A stretch of DNA of 43,934 nt from an uncultured Coriobacteriaceae bacterium (GTDB lineage Bacteria > Actinomycetota > Coriobacteriia > Coriobacteriales > Eggerthellaceae). A program made the position numbers and the translations under genes. How positions within the stretch are numbered: the stretch's first letter is position 1; each line of letters opens with the position of its first letter. The stretch lies in NCBI GenBank assembly GCA_900550385.1, contig URRZ01000005.1:1-43934 (forward strand), in the 5' to 3' direction. The notes under the pieces are model-generated. The model saw nothing but the letters and a program-made list of their open reading frames with translations, had not been told where the DNA came from and searched no databases. Of this stretch, positions 1-9,651 are shown piece after piece.

Positions 1-1096
1 TCGCCTCAAGCCTCTTGGCGCGCTCGGCCTTCGCCTCGGGCGAAATCTGGTCGTCGCGCTCGGCCGCAGGCGTTCCCGCGCGCTTCGAATAGCGGAAAAT
101 GTGCATCTTCGAAAAACGGCATGTCTCAGCCACACGGCATGTCTCAAGGAAGTCTTCTTCAGTTTCGCCAGGGAAACCCACAATAACGTCGGTCGAAAGC
201 GATAGCTGCGGCATGGCCGCATACAGCTTCTCGACCAGGCCCAAAAATCGCTCGGCGCTATAGGGGCGTCGCATTTCGCGCAGCACCTTGCTCGAACCCG
301 ATTGCAGCGGCAAATGCAAATGGCGGCAAATGCGGCCATTCGATGCGGCCATAAGCTCAATGAGGTCGTCGTCGACGTCGCGCGGCTCAATCGACGACAC
401 GCGGAAACGAACGCGCGGCACCACCCCGAGGCCCGAATCGGCGGGAAATTCCTCATCGACCGCCTTCATAAGGCAACGCAGCAAATCTGCCAGGCGCATG
501 TCGCCCTCGCGATACGAGCCCAAATTAATGCCCGTAAGCACGATTTCACGCACGCCCGCGCGCGCGAGCTCACGCACTTCCGCAATAATCTCCTCGGAGG
601 GTCGCGATGTGGCACGCCCACGCGCAACATGCACGATGCAGTACGTGCACGCATTGTTGCAGCCATCTTGCACCTTCACGCCAACGCGCGTGGGAAATTC
701 CTCACCCGCACGAATGGCGGCCAAGGCGGGCGACGTGCTCGCCTGGGAACCAAGCACGTCGGCCATAGCGCCTTTCGGCACCACTTCGACGCGAGGATCC
801 ATCTCGGTATAGGTAATGGGGTCGATAGCGGCGGCGCAACCGGTCACAACGACGCGAGCAAAATCGTTCGCGCGCAGCGCCTGGCGCACGGCCTTGCGCG
901 TTTTCTTTTCAGCCTCGCCCGTAACGGTACACGTGTTCACCACAATGAAATCGGCTGCTTCAATGGGCACTTCTCGCCCACCGTCCGCAATAAGGGTGGC
1001 TGCGAAATCGTCGCTTTCGACACGGTTCACCTTGCAACCAAGGTTCACCACATGGAAAGCGGCTGCATTATTTTTAGTCTGTTCCAACAAAGGCAT
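1..1096 (-). CDS. mtaB: MtaB-type tRNA methylthiotransferase, 3' end cut by window edge
   Basis: Reading the minus strand gives a continuous frame that runs off the left edge. It begins with the UPF0004 domain (NLGCKVNRVESD, then VVNTCTVTGEAEKKTRK and VVVTGC, the three cysteines that bind the auxiliary cluster). The radical SAM motif CNNACTYC follows, in a VKVQDGC context typical of MtaB rather than MiaB. Family members add 2-methylthio to t6A37 of tRNA using two 4Fe-4S clusters and SAM. The TRAM domain would lie outside the window. The start is uncertain: ATG at 1096, ATG at 1105, or TTG at 1090, which has AAGGA six bases upstream. A possible -10 box, TACACT, lies at 1153-1158. Codon use is visibly less GC-biased at third positions than in dnaJ next door. 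Confidence 0.9.
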   Translation of the reverse strand, partial: MPLLEQTKNNAAAFHVVNLGCKVNRVESDDFAATLIADGGREVPIEAADFIVVNTCTVTGEAEKKTRKAVRQALRANDFARVVVTGCAAAIDPITYTEMDPRVEVVPKGAMADVLGSQASTSPALAAIRAGEEFPTRVGVKVQDGCNNACTYCIVHVARGRATSRPSEEIIAEVRELARAGVREIVLTGINLGSYREGDMRLADLLRCLMKAVDEEFPADSGLGVVPRVRFRVSSIEPRDVDDDLIELMAASNGRICRHLHLPLQSGSSKVLREMRRPYSAERFLGLVEKLYAAMPQLSLSTDVIVGFPGETEEDFLETCRVAETCRFSKMHIFRYSKRAGTPAAERDDQISPEAKAERAKRLEA

Positions 1097-1190
1097 TCCT
1101 TGCATTCGGCAATCGACGGCAATCAGACGGCACTCAATCGTTTTAGGCAACCAGTGTACCCGAAGCGAAAGCGAAAAAGCCGCAACAACA

Positions 1191-1222
1191 AAAAGGCACC
1201 CAGCTCTATGCCGGGTGCCTTC
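1191..1222 (-). terminator. Rho-independent terminator after dnaJ
   Basis: On the minus strand, AAGGCACCC and GGGTGCCTT form a 9-bp perfect stem around an 11-base loop, followed by TTTTT. It starts just after the dnaJ stop, so it ends the hrcA-dnaJ transcript and separates it from mtaB. Confidence 0.85.
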
Positions 1223-1229
1223 ATGCTTG

Positions 1230-2357
1230 CTAGTTGAACGCGTCGCGCAGCTTCTGCAAGGGGGAGCGCGCCTGGGCGACGTCCTCCCCCATCTCGTGCG
1301 CGAACTGCTCGAGGATCTCGCGCTGCTTCTTGTTGAGCTTCTTGGGGACGACGACGTTCACGTGGACCAGCAGGTCGCCGCGCTGCTCGCTGCGGAACTT
1401 CGGCATGCCGTGGTTGCGGACGCGCACCACCTGCTCGTTCTGACAGCCCTCGGGTATGCGGACCTTCACGGCCTCGTTCTCGAAGATGCCGTCGATGGTG
1501 ATCTCGACGCCCAGCGCCGCCTGTGCCATGGAAACGTTCGCGCGCGCATGCAGGTTGTCGCCCTCGCGCTCGAAGAACTCATGCGGCTGGATGCGGCACG
1601 TGACGATGAGGTCGCCCGCCTTGGCCCCCTGCATGCCCGCCTCGCCGAAACCCGTCAGGCGGAGTTGCTGGCCGTCGCGGATGCCTACCGGGACCTCGAC
1701 GGAGACGCGCTGGCGATCGGGCACGCGGCCCTGGCCCTCGCACTCCGGGCAGGGGTTCTCGATGATCTTGCCGGTTCCGGAGCACTTCTTGCAGGTGGTC
1801 GAGCTCTGCATGTCGCCCAGGAAGGTCCGCTGGACCGTGACGACGCGCCCGCGCCCGCCGCAGTCGGGGCACGTGGCCTCGTGCCCGTCCGGCCCGAGGC
1901 CCGTGCCGTCGCAATCGGGGCACGGGGCGAGACGGTCGTAGACGATCTCCTTCTTGGCGCCGGCGGCGACCTCCTCCAGCGTCAGGCGCAGGCCCACGCC
2001 CATGTCGCGCCCTTCGCGGCGCTGCTGGGTCCTGCCGCCCGCGCCGCCGAAGAACGAGCTGAACAGGTCGCCCATGCCGCCGAACAGGTCGTCGAAGTCG
2101 ACGTAGCCCGCGCCGCCGTAGGGGTTGGGGCCGCCGGCGGCTCCGGGGATGGTGCCGAAGCGGTCGTAGGCGCTGCGCTTCTGCGGGTCCGACAGGACGT
2201 CGTAGGCCTCGTTGAGCTCCTTGAACTGGTCCTCGGCGTTGGGCGCCTTGTTGACATCGGGGTGCAGCTCGCGCGCACGACGGCGGAACGCCTTCTTGAT
2301 CTCGGCCTCCGTCGCATCGCGCGACACCCCGAGCACCTCGTACAGATCCTTCGCCAT
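1230..2357 (-). CDS. dnaJ: Chaperone DnaJ (Hsp40), 375 aa
   Basis: This is a full-length type I DnaJ. It has an N-terminal J domain with HPD at residues 32-34, which stimulates DnaK ATPase. A Gly/Phe-rich linker at about 75-125 follows, then four CxxCxGxG zinc repeats (CPDCDGTG, CPDCGGRG, CKKCSGTG, CPECEGQG) and the two C-terminal substrate-binding domains. A good ribosome site (GGAAAGGACG) precedes the ATG. It follows hrcA by about 80 bp; that gap carries a GCCCGC/GCGGGC hairpin at 2383-2400 that may tune processing or relative expression. Co-transcription with hrcA from the CIRCE-controlled promoter is inferred. dnaK and grpE are not in the window, so the heat-shock genes are split. Confidence 0.97.
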   Translation of the reverse strand: MAKDLYEVLGVSRDATEAEIKKAFRRRARELHPDVNKAPNAEDQFKELNEAYDVLSDPQKRSAYDRFGTIPGAAGGPNPYGGAGYVDFDDLFGGMGDLFSSFFGGAGGRTQQRREGRDMGVGLRLTLEEVAAGAKKEIVYDRLAPCPDCDGTGLGPDGHEATCPDCGGRGRVVTVQRTFLGDMQSSTTCKKCSGTGKIIENPCPECEGQGRVPDRQRVSVEVPVGIRDGQQLRLTGFGEAGMQGAKAGDLIVTCRIQPHEFFEREGDNLHARANVSMAQAALGVEITIDGIFENEAVKVRIPEGCQNEQVVRVRNHGMPKFRSEQRGDLLVHVNVVVPKKLNKKQREILEQFAHEMGEDVAQARSPLQKLRDAFN

Positions 2358-2438
2358 AAGGCCAATCGTCCTTTCCCATGCAGCCCGCTCTCAGGCGGGC
2401 ACGTCTTTCCCTTCGAAGCGCCGCTTGGGCGCGAAACA

Positions 2439-3452
2439 TCAAACGTCGCCGAGCGCATCGCGCGCGATGCGCACCGCCTGTATCACCCGCGAGTAGTCCA
2501 TGCGCGTCGGGCCGATCACCGCGACGATCCCCATGGAGGGCCCGCGTCCGTAGCTGCTGGCAACCACCGACACGCCCGAGAGCGCCTCGTCGCCGTTCTC
2601 GCTGCCGATGCGGATGCAGGGCGCGTCCCCCGCCTGCGCTGCGTCGTCGTAGATGTGCAGGAGGACCGTGTCGTCCTCCAGCGCCTTGAGCACCGGGACG
2701 AGCGTCTCGGACTGGCTGAACTCGGGCTTGGTGAGAAGCGAGCTCACCCCCAGGCGATGCGCCCGCGAGAGGTCGCCCTCCTGCAGGCACGAGAGCACCT
2801 CGTCGAGCGCCATGCGCACGAGCGGGCTGCGGAACGCCTCGTACATGCCGCGCCCCAGGCCCTCCTCCACCTCGCGGATCGTCTTGCCGAGCAAGGCGTC
2901 GTTGAGCAGGCGCTGCACGGCGGCGAGGTCCTCGCTCGCCACGTCGTCGGCGAAGTCCATCTGCCGGTTGAACACCTGGCCGTCCTCGGTGACGACCACG
3001 GCCAGCGCGCGGCGCGGGGAAAGCGACACCAGCGTGATCTGGCGGATGCGCATGTTGAGGACCGACGGGGCCAGCACGATGGAGAGGCAGTCGGTCAGGC
3101 GCGAGAGGGCGGAGGAAGTCTGCTCGAGCAGGGAATCCAGCTCGCTCGCGCTGCCGCGCATCTGCTCGGCCACCTTGCGGTAGCGCTCGTCGTCGGCGGG
3201 CGCCAGGCCCGACTTCAGCAGGTCGTCGACGAACGCGCGGTAGCCGTAGTCGGTGGGGATGCGCCCGGCGGAGGTGTGCGGCTGGGTGATGTAGCCGCCA
3301 TCCTCCAGAACGGAAAGCTCGTTGCGCACCGTCGCGGGGCTCACCCCCAGATGGTAGCGCTCCGTGAGCGTGCGCGAGCCCACCGGCAGCGCGCGCGCGA
3401 CGTACTCCTCGATGAGGGCGGCAAGCACCCGCTGCCTTCTATCCGATAGCAC
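2439..3452 (-). CDS. hrcA: Heat-inducible transcription repressor HrcA, 337 aa
   Basis: HrcA represses class I heat-shock genes by binding CIRCE operators and needs GroEL for activity. An N-terminal winged helix (LSDRRQRVLAALIEEYV, then LPVGSRTL and the recognition region VSPATVRNELSVLEDGGYI) is followed by the GAF-like HrcA domain. I place the start at a GTG at 3452 because AGGTGG lies six bases upstream and the protein then begins VLSDRRQR as in the family. Longer upstream starts would add a non-conserved arginine-rich leader. It is the first gene of hrcA-dnaJ and probably self-regulated through the CIRCE at 3534-3560. Confidence 0.95.
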   Translation of the reverse strand: MLSDRRQRVLAALIEEYVARALPVGSRTLTERYHLGVSPATVRNELSVLEDGGYITQPHTSAGRIPTDYGYRAFVDDLLKSGLAPADDERYRKVAEQMRGSASELDSLLEQTSSALSRLTDCLSIVLAPSVLNMRIRQITLVSLSPRRALAVVVTEDGQVFNRQMDFADDVASEDLAAVQRLLNDALLGKTIREVEEGLGRGMYEAFRSPLVRMALDEVLSCLQEGDLSRAHRLGVSSLLTKPEFSQSETLVPVLKALEDDTVLLHIYDDAAQAGDAPCIRIGSENGDEALSGVSVVASSYGRGPSMGIVAVIGPTRMDYSRVIQAVRIARDALGDV

Positions 3453-3533
3453 GCTTGTCCACCTACTTCCCATCTGGCCGCGCCTTGCGAAGCGCCTACG
3501 GCAAGGCTTCCCGAATCGTTCCAAACGGACATT

Positions 3534-3560
3534 CTAGCAGCCGCGCGCGGGGAGTGCTAA
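3534..3560 (-). promoter_or_regulatory. CIRCE operator (HrcA site) upstream of hrcA
   Basis: On the minus strand a perfect TTAGCACTC half-site is followed by a 9-base spacer and GGCTGCTAG, which matches GAGTGCTAA at 6 of 9 positions. The spacing is exactly that of CIRCE. It lies about 80 bp upstream of the hrcA start, downstream of an AT-rich stretch (3570-3590) likely to hold the promoter. Confidence 0.8.
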
Positions 3561-3676
3561 GGAATCAGGCGAATTGCATATAATCGTAAACTTGGGGGAG
3601 ATGCGATTTACAGCCGAACCGAACAGCAGCGTGCCTCAGCACGGTAAAGCAGCCTGCGGAAAGGCGGCGGCGACCC

Positions 3677-4789
3677 TCAGGGGGCGAGGTCGAGCAGCGC
3701 GCCGTAGAGCTCGTTGCCGCACAGCCAGCCGCGCTCGGTGGGCTTGACGCGATCGCCCTCGCGGGCGACGAGCCCGCGGGCTTCGAGGGCGGCGATGGCG
3801 GAGGGGGTTTCGGGGATGAGCGCCGTCGCACGCTCGATAAGCGATTGCGCCACGCCCTCCGACATCCGCATGCCCAGCATGAGGTCCTCCGCCGCCATCT
3901 GGCGGACATCCAGATCGTCGGTGACGCGCCCGTCCTGCACCCGCATGCGGCGTTCGGCGTTCTGGGTCATGGTAGCGGCGGCGCGGCCGAGGCCGAGGTA
4001 CGGCACGCCCGTCCAATACGCGATGTTATGGCGGCACCGGTAGCCCGGCTTGGCGTAGCTTGCAACCTCGTAGCGCTGGTAGCCCGCATCGGCGAGCAGG
4101 CGCGCCGCGAGCTGCATATGCCCCGCCTCGACGTCGTCGTCGGGCTCTTCCAGCTCGCCGCGGGCAACCATCTTCTCGAAGGGCGTGAAGGGCTCGATCG
4201 TAAGCGGGTACACGCTCACATGGGGCACCCCCAGGCGGATGGCGTCGCGCACCGAGGATTCGAAGCTCTCGGAAGATTGGCCGGGGATCCCGCACATGAG
4301 GTCGATGCTCACGTTGTCGAACCGCTCCAAGGCGCACCCTATGGCAGCGCGCGCCGCTGCGGCGTCGTGGGCGCGGCCGAGAACGCGCAAGACGCCGTCG
4401 TCGAAGCTTTGGACCCCCAGGGAAAGCCGGTTGACGCCCAGCGCCCAGATGTCGCGCACCATCCGCGCATCGAGGCTTTCGGGGTTCGCCTCCATCGTGC
4501 ACTCGATGTCGGGCTCGAGCCTCATGGAAAGCGACAGCGTGTAGAGCAGCATCGAAAGCCGCGACATGCCCGCATGGCTCGGGGTGCCGCCGCCGATGTA
4601 GACCGACTCGATGCCCGCGAGCTCTCCCTCCTTGGCCTTGCGCCGGATCTGCAGGCACAGATCCTCAATGTACTCGTCGATGCGCCGCGAGTCGCGCGGA
4701 ACCGCCTCGGTCGCGAAGTCGCAGTAGGCGCAGCGCTTCACGCAGAAGGGGACGTGCAGGTAGAGCGCCTTGTACGGATCGTGCGGCAC
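3677..4789 (-). CDS. hemW: HemW-like radical SAM protein, 370 aa
   Basis: This is a coproporphyrinogen-III-oxidase-like radical SAM protein. The cluster motif CVKRCAYCDF sits near residues 16-25, followed by the IGGGTPS and MEANPES motifs and NRLSLGVQSFD. HemW proteins bind and deliver heme rather than oxidising coproporphyrinogen, and older annotations call them HemN. The start is a GTG with GAGGTGA upstream that overlaps the end of dusB. It is the last gene of the lepA-dusB-hemW run. No other heme genes are visible here, so the haem-chaperone role rests on family knowledge alone. Confidence 0.9.
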   Translation of the reverse strand: MPHDPYKALYLHVPFCVKRCAYCDFATEAVPRDSRRIDEYIEDLCLQIRRKAKEGELAGIESVYIGGGTPSHAGMSRLSMLLYTLSLSMRLEPDIECTMEANPESLDARMVRDIWALGVNRLSLGVQSFDDGVLRVLGRAHDAAAARAAIGCALERFDNVSIDLMCGIPGQSSESFESSVRDAIRLGVPHVSVYPLTIEPFTPFEKMVARGELEEPDDDVEAGHMQLAARLLADAGYQRYEVASYAKPGYRCRHNIAYWTGVPYLGLGRAAATMTQNAERRMRVQDGRVTDDLDVRQMAAEDLMLGMRMSEGVAQSLIERATALIPETPSAIAALEARGLVAREGDRVKPTERGWLCGNELYGALLDLAP

Positions 4790-4796
4790 GGGAGGA

Positions 4797-5762
4797 TCAC
4801 CTCGGCTGATAGCTCAAGAGCTCGTCGAACACGCGGTCGAAATCCTCCACCGTGGCGCATGCGTTGATCTTGGCGCGCGCGGATGCCGCGCCAGGAAGCC
4901 CCGCCATGTACCACATGGCGTGCTTCCGCATGCGGACGATGTTGCGGCCCTCCCGCTGCGAGAGCAGGCGGGCGTGGCGGCGCGCCATGGAAATGCGCTC
5001 CTCCACCGTCGGGGCGGGCGGTTCCGGCTCGCCGGCCAGCGCCGCCTTCGCCTGCGCGAACACCCAGGGGTTGCCCTGCGCGCCGCGGGCGATCATCACC
5101 GCATCGCAGCCGGTCTCCCCCACCAGCGATACGGCGTCGGAACCCGTCCTCACATCGCCGTTGCCGACGACGGGGATGGAAACCGCCTGCTTGACGCGTG
5201 CGATCGCTCCCCAATCGGCGCGCCCGCGATACATCTGCAGGGAGTAGCGGCCATGGACGGCCACCGCCGCGGCCCCGGCGTCCTCCATGCGGCGCGCGAA
5301 GTCGACGCACGTCTCGTCTCCCTCCGCCCAGCCGCGGCGGAATTTCACCGTGACCGGATGCGACACCGTCCGCGCCACGGCGCGCACAATATCCGCTGCG
5401 AGCTCGAGGTCCTTCATCAGGGCCGAGCCGTCGCCTTTCGAGACGATCTTGCGCGCGGGGCAGCCCATGTTAATGTCGAGGTACGCGAGCGAATCCCCCA
5501 TCTGCTGCTCCACCCAAGCCGCCTGAGAAGCCATCACTTCGGGCTCATGGCCGAACAGCTGCACGGCGACCAGCTGCTCGCCATCGGCGAGGTCCAGCAG
5601 ATGGCGCGTCTTCTCGTTGGCGAAGGACAGGCCCTTGGCGGAAACCATCTCGGTGTAGGCGAGGTCGGCGCCCTGCTCGACGCAAAGCGCCCGGAACGCG
5701 ATGTCGCTCACGCCGGCCATGGGCGCGAGCAGAAGCCTATGGCTTTCGAAGAACCCCTGCAC
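4797..5762 (-). CDS. dusB: tRNA-dihydrouridine synthase (DusB-like), 321 aa
   Basis: This is a flavin-dependent TIM-barrel enzyme that reduces uridines in the tRNA D-loop. Visible motifs are LLLAPMAGVSDIAFR near the N-terminus, LDINMGCPARKIVSKGDGSALM (with the catalytic cysteine in NMGCP), VTVKFRRGW, VHGR and GNGDV, followed by a C-terminal helical domain. The start is GTG at 5762, 10 bp after the small membrane gene, and the stop is 7 bp before hemW, so the run is very probably co-transcribed. Assignment to DusB over other Dus subfamilies is by overall resemblance. Confidence 0.93.
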   Translation of the reverse strand: MQGFFESHRLLLAPMAGVSDIAFRALCVEQGADLAYTEMVSAKGLSFANEKTRHLLDLADGEQLVAVQLFGHEPEVMASQAAWVEQQMGDSLAYLDINMGCPARKIVSKGDGSALMKDLELAADIVRAVARTVSHPVTVKFRRGWAEGDETCVDFARRMEDAGAAAVAVHGRYSLQMYRGRADWGAIARVKQAVSIPVVGNGDVRTGSDAVSLVGETGCDAVMIARGAQGNPWVFAQAKAALAGEPEPPAPTVEERISMARRHARLLSQREGRNIVRMRKHAMWYMAGLPGAASARAKINACATVEDFDRVFDELLSYQPR

Positions 5763-5772
5763 GGCGCAGGCC

Positions 5773-5964
5773 CTAGGCGATGAGGGCGCCGAACAGCCCG
5801 AATCCGGCGAAGCCGAGGGCGACCACCGCGACGATGGCGGCGAGACAGCCGATGCCGACGAGCGCCTTCGAACGCCCGCTCATCCCCTCGGCCTGCTCCG
5901 CCCGCGCGTTCTTCTTCTCGTCGAACGGGTCGTCGAGCCAGTTGTACTCTTCGTTTCCAGACAT
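5773..5964 (-). CDS. Small single-pass membrane protein, 63 aa, unknown function
   Basis: A short acidic N-terminus (MSGNEEYNWLDDPFDEKKNA, about 30 residues, hydrophilic) is followed by SGRSKALVGIG and one long hydrophobic helix at about residues 36-62 rich in Gly, Ala and Val. AGGCGG precedes the ATG. It lies between lepA (9 bp) and dusB (10 bp) with spacing that implies co-transcription and a real gene. I do not recognise the family. The predicted topology is a cytoplasmic acidic tail with a C-terminal anchor. Confidence 0.75.
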   Translation of the reverse strand: MSGNEEYNWLDDPFDEKKNARAEQAEGMSGRSKALVGIGCLAAIVAVVALGFAGFGLFGALIA

Positions 5965-5973
5965 GCCAACCGC

Positions 5974-7800
<1,827 letters not shown>

Positions 7801-7889
7801 AACCTGTCTTTCAAGCGTGACGATGCCGCGCTAGGGCGCATGCGGGATTCTTCGACCGTATTCTAGCGCATCGCGCGCCGGGGAGGGCG

Positions 7890-8615
7890 CTACCCTTTCA
7901 TGCCGCTGCCGAACAGCGCCTTCTCGATGTAGGGGATGCCCTGCTCCAAGGTGTAGGGGTTCGCCGGGCTCATGAAGCAGCGCATGCGCACCGACCGGAC
8001 GAAGTACAGCGTCCAGAATATGGTCCAAAGCAGGGCGAGCATCGCCAGCATCCAGTGGTATTCGACGCCCGAGACGTAGCCTTCGTGCATGAAGGCGATG
8101 TTGAGGGTCTCCTTCAAGACGAACACGACGAGGTTGCCGGCCACCGCCACTATCCCCGCAAGCTGGAAGGAGCGCAGAAACGAGCTGCTGCGCGAGATGA
8201 GCTGAACGAGCGCCATGATGATAAACACCGCATAGGCGACCAGCGTCACCAGCGCCACGAACGAGGCCGCCGATCCGAGCAGGATGCTCGCCGCACTGCC
8301 CATCATCAGGGGCCGGGCGACCATGCTGCCGAGGAAGTTCTCGAGCGCGTCCGGGAAACCGGAGATCATGAAGAAGGAATGGACGGCCTGCAGGATGATG
8401 AACGCGAGGAGCGCCCCGCCGATCTTCCCGTAATCGGGCTGGGCGCCCGCGCTCGGATAGGCGGAGTATCCCGTCCGCGAAGCGGGCGGGACGGGCGCTT
8501 GGGGTTGCGGCTGCTGGGCGAGCGGGATGGGCGCTTGGGGTTGCGGCTGCGCGCCCGGCGCCGGGGCGGTGCCCGGTTGGGGGCTGCCGACGTAGCCGTT
8601 GATGTCGTCGTTCAT
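7890..8615 (-). CDS. Membrane protein with proline/glutamine-rich N-terminus, 241 aa
   Basis: Residues 1-60 are low-complexity Pro/Gln/Ala, with the unit QPQPQAP used twice. They are followed by four hydrophobic segments: GGALLAFIILQAVHSFFMI, about 105-135 (SFVALVTLVAYAVFIIMALV), about 148-168 and about 188-210. The ending YFVRSVRMRCFM after the last helix recalls DUF2569-type proteins; that is a tentative match. It appears to be a single-gene unit: a TATACT box lies at about 8652-8657 just upstream, and lepA begins about 90 bp downstream. The function is unknown. An N-terminal disordered cytoplasmic tail on a four-helix integral membrane domain is the safest description. Confidence 0.75.
   Translation of the reverse strand: MNDDINGYVGSPQPGTAPAPGAQPQPQAPIPLAQQPQPQAPVPPASRTGYSAYPSAGAQPDYGKIGGALLAFIILQAVHSFFMISGFPDALENFLGSMVARPLMMGSAASILLGSAASFVALVTLVAYAVFIIMALVQLISRSSSFLRSFQLAGIVAVAGNLVVFVLKETLNIAFMHEGYVSGVEYHWMLAMLALLWTIFWTLYFVRSVRMRCFMSPANPYTLEQGIPYIEKALFGSGMKG
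8493..8549. repeat. Two 21-bp identical direct repeats inside the membrane-protein gene
   Basis: A 21-bp unit beginning GGGCGCTTGGGG occurs at 8493-8513 and again at 8529-8549, 36 bp (12 codons) apart and so in frame. It encodes the duplicated QPQPQAP segment. This is an in-frame tandem duplication able to expand or contract. Confidence 0.85.
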
Positions 8616-9010
8616 CGGGAACCTCGTTTCGCTCGGACGGTCCTTGCCCTAAGTATAACGGCATTCGGCACGGCGGCGCTCCTCCGTTGACGAAACGAAA
8701 GCATCCATGGAGGACTTGGGGATTTTCCCCTCGGACCGGGAAACGCTGTGGTAACCTATGCGCTTGTGTTCAGCGATACGCGCGTGCGGCACAGGCATGC
8801 CGCCGGTTCGCAGACGTGGCTGCAAGAGGACTGAAGCGTTTTGCTGGAAGGCTATGATGCCGGGAGCGGAAAATCCTGCCCGCTTCGCACGAGGACGCCG
8901 TTTCGCGCGCCTCGCATCTCCCCGCCTTCCCGCAATCCGGAAATCCCCTCGGCTCCTCGGCGAACGCCGCACGCTGACCGCTTGCAAACGACCGAGGAAA
9001 GGGAGAAACC
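8616..9010. other. 395-bp intergenic region between divergent genes
   Basis: I see no convincing gene here. It contains the likely promoter of the minus-strand membrane protein (TATACT on the minus strand near 8652-8657), a GGGG/CCCC hairpin at 8717-8730, a GCGGCA/TGCCGC hairpin at 8786-8803, and the likely rpsT promoter near 8853. The last ~145 bases would be an unusually long rpsT leader. Confidence 0.6.
8831..8858 (+). promoter_or_regulatory. Possible rpsT promoter
   Basis: TATGAT at 8853-8858 matches the -10 consensus at five of six positions. CTGAAG lies 16 bp upstream as a weak -35. It would give a leader of roughly 145 nt before rpsT. Confidence 0.35.
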
Positions 9011-9520
9011 ATGGCCAACATCAAGAGCCAGAAGAAGCGCATCATCACCAACGAGAAGTCCCGCATGCGCAACCGCGCCGTCAAGGCTTCGCTCAAGACC
9101 GCGACCCGCCACGTCAAGGACGCCGTCGCCGCCGGCAACGGCGCCGAGGCCTACGCCCGCGCGCTGGAGGCCTGCCGCCTGCTGGACAAGGCTGCCACCA
9201 AGGGCGTGATCCACAAGAACCAGGCCGCCAACCGCAAGAGCGGCATCATGGCGCTGGCGAACACGATCGTCACCGACGCCGACCGCGCCGCCTACAAGAA
9301 GCCCGAGAAGAAGGTCCAGGAGAAGACCGGCTCCAAGAAGGCCGCTGCCAAGGAGGCCCGCAAGGCCGCGATGAAGGCCGCCAGCGAGGAGAAGGCGAAG
9401 CGCCGCGAGAAGCAGCTCAAGGAGGAGAAGAAGGCCGCCGAGCGCAAGGCGAAGGAGGCCGAGGAAGCCGCCAAGGCCGAAGCCGCCGAAGCCGAGGCTG
9501 CCGAGGAAGCCGTCGAATAG
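9011..9520 (+). CDS. rpsT: Ribosomal protein bS20 with long charged C-terminal extension, 169 aa
   Basis: Residues 1-87 are a normal bS20 core (MANIKSQKKRIITNEKSRMR at the start, then KGVIHKNQAANRKSGIMALAN), which binds 16S rRNA in the 30S body. bS20 normally ends near this point. Here about 80 further residues follow, almost entirely Ala, Lys, Glu and Arg (KKAAAKEARKAAMKAASEEK and similar). The tail is basic at first and acidic at the end (AEAAEAEAAEEAVE), consistent with a long single alpha-helix or coiled coil. GGAAAGGGAG precedes the ATG. The gene stands alone on the plus strand with its own terminator. The core is certain; the role of the extension is unknown. Confidence 0.96.
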   Translation: MANIKSQKKRIITNEKSRMRNRAVKASLKTATRHVKDAVAAGNGAEAYARALEACRLLDKAATKGVIHKNQAANRKSGIMALANTIVTDADRAAYKKPEKKVQEKTGSKKAAAKEARKAAMKAASEEKAKRREKQLKEEKKAAERKAKEAEEAAKAEAAEAEAAEEAVE

Positions 9521-9563
9521 TATATAATACGATTCGACGCGCGATCCATTCGCATATCAAGGA

Positions 9564-9589
9564 GAAACGCCCCCGATCGGGGGCGTTTC
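9564..9589. terminator. Bidirectional terminator-like hairpin between rpsT and holA
   Basis: GAAACGCCCCC and GGGGGCGTTTC form an 11-bp perfect stem with a GATC loop, about 45 bp after the rpsT stop and before the end of the convergent holA. The 3' side has only a weak T tract (CATTCTT), so termination strength is uncertain. Confidence 0.75.
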
Positions 9590-9651
9590 GCATTCTTGGG
9601 GCTGATCGCCGCCGACGCGGCGGCAGCGGCGCGGAGGATGGCGATGGGGTT

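Noticed and set aside
816..3449. Very long plus-strand open frame (877 codons) opposite dnaJ and hrcA
   Set aside because: It is antisense to two well-recognised genes, is low-complexity Ala/Arg/Val/Leu/His sequence, and has no family motif. Long antisense frames are expected at this GC content.
3579..3584. Perfect TATAAT on the plus strand upstream of hemW's 3' end
   Set aside because: No plus-strand gene or small RNA follows it; the AT-rich patch more likely serves the minus-strand hrcA promoter.
3600..3676. Sec readthrough of the hemW TGA stop
   Set aside because: The sequence after the TGA does not match the family, HemW already has its full length, and no SECIS-like hairpin is evident.
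8616..9010. Small RNA gene in the long gap before rpsT
   Set aside because: I looked for tRNA, 4.5S RNA and 6S-like features on both strands and found only short hairpins; nothing supports a specific RNA.
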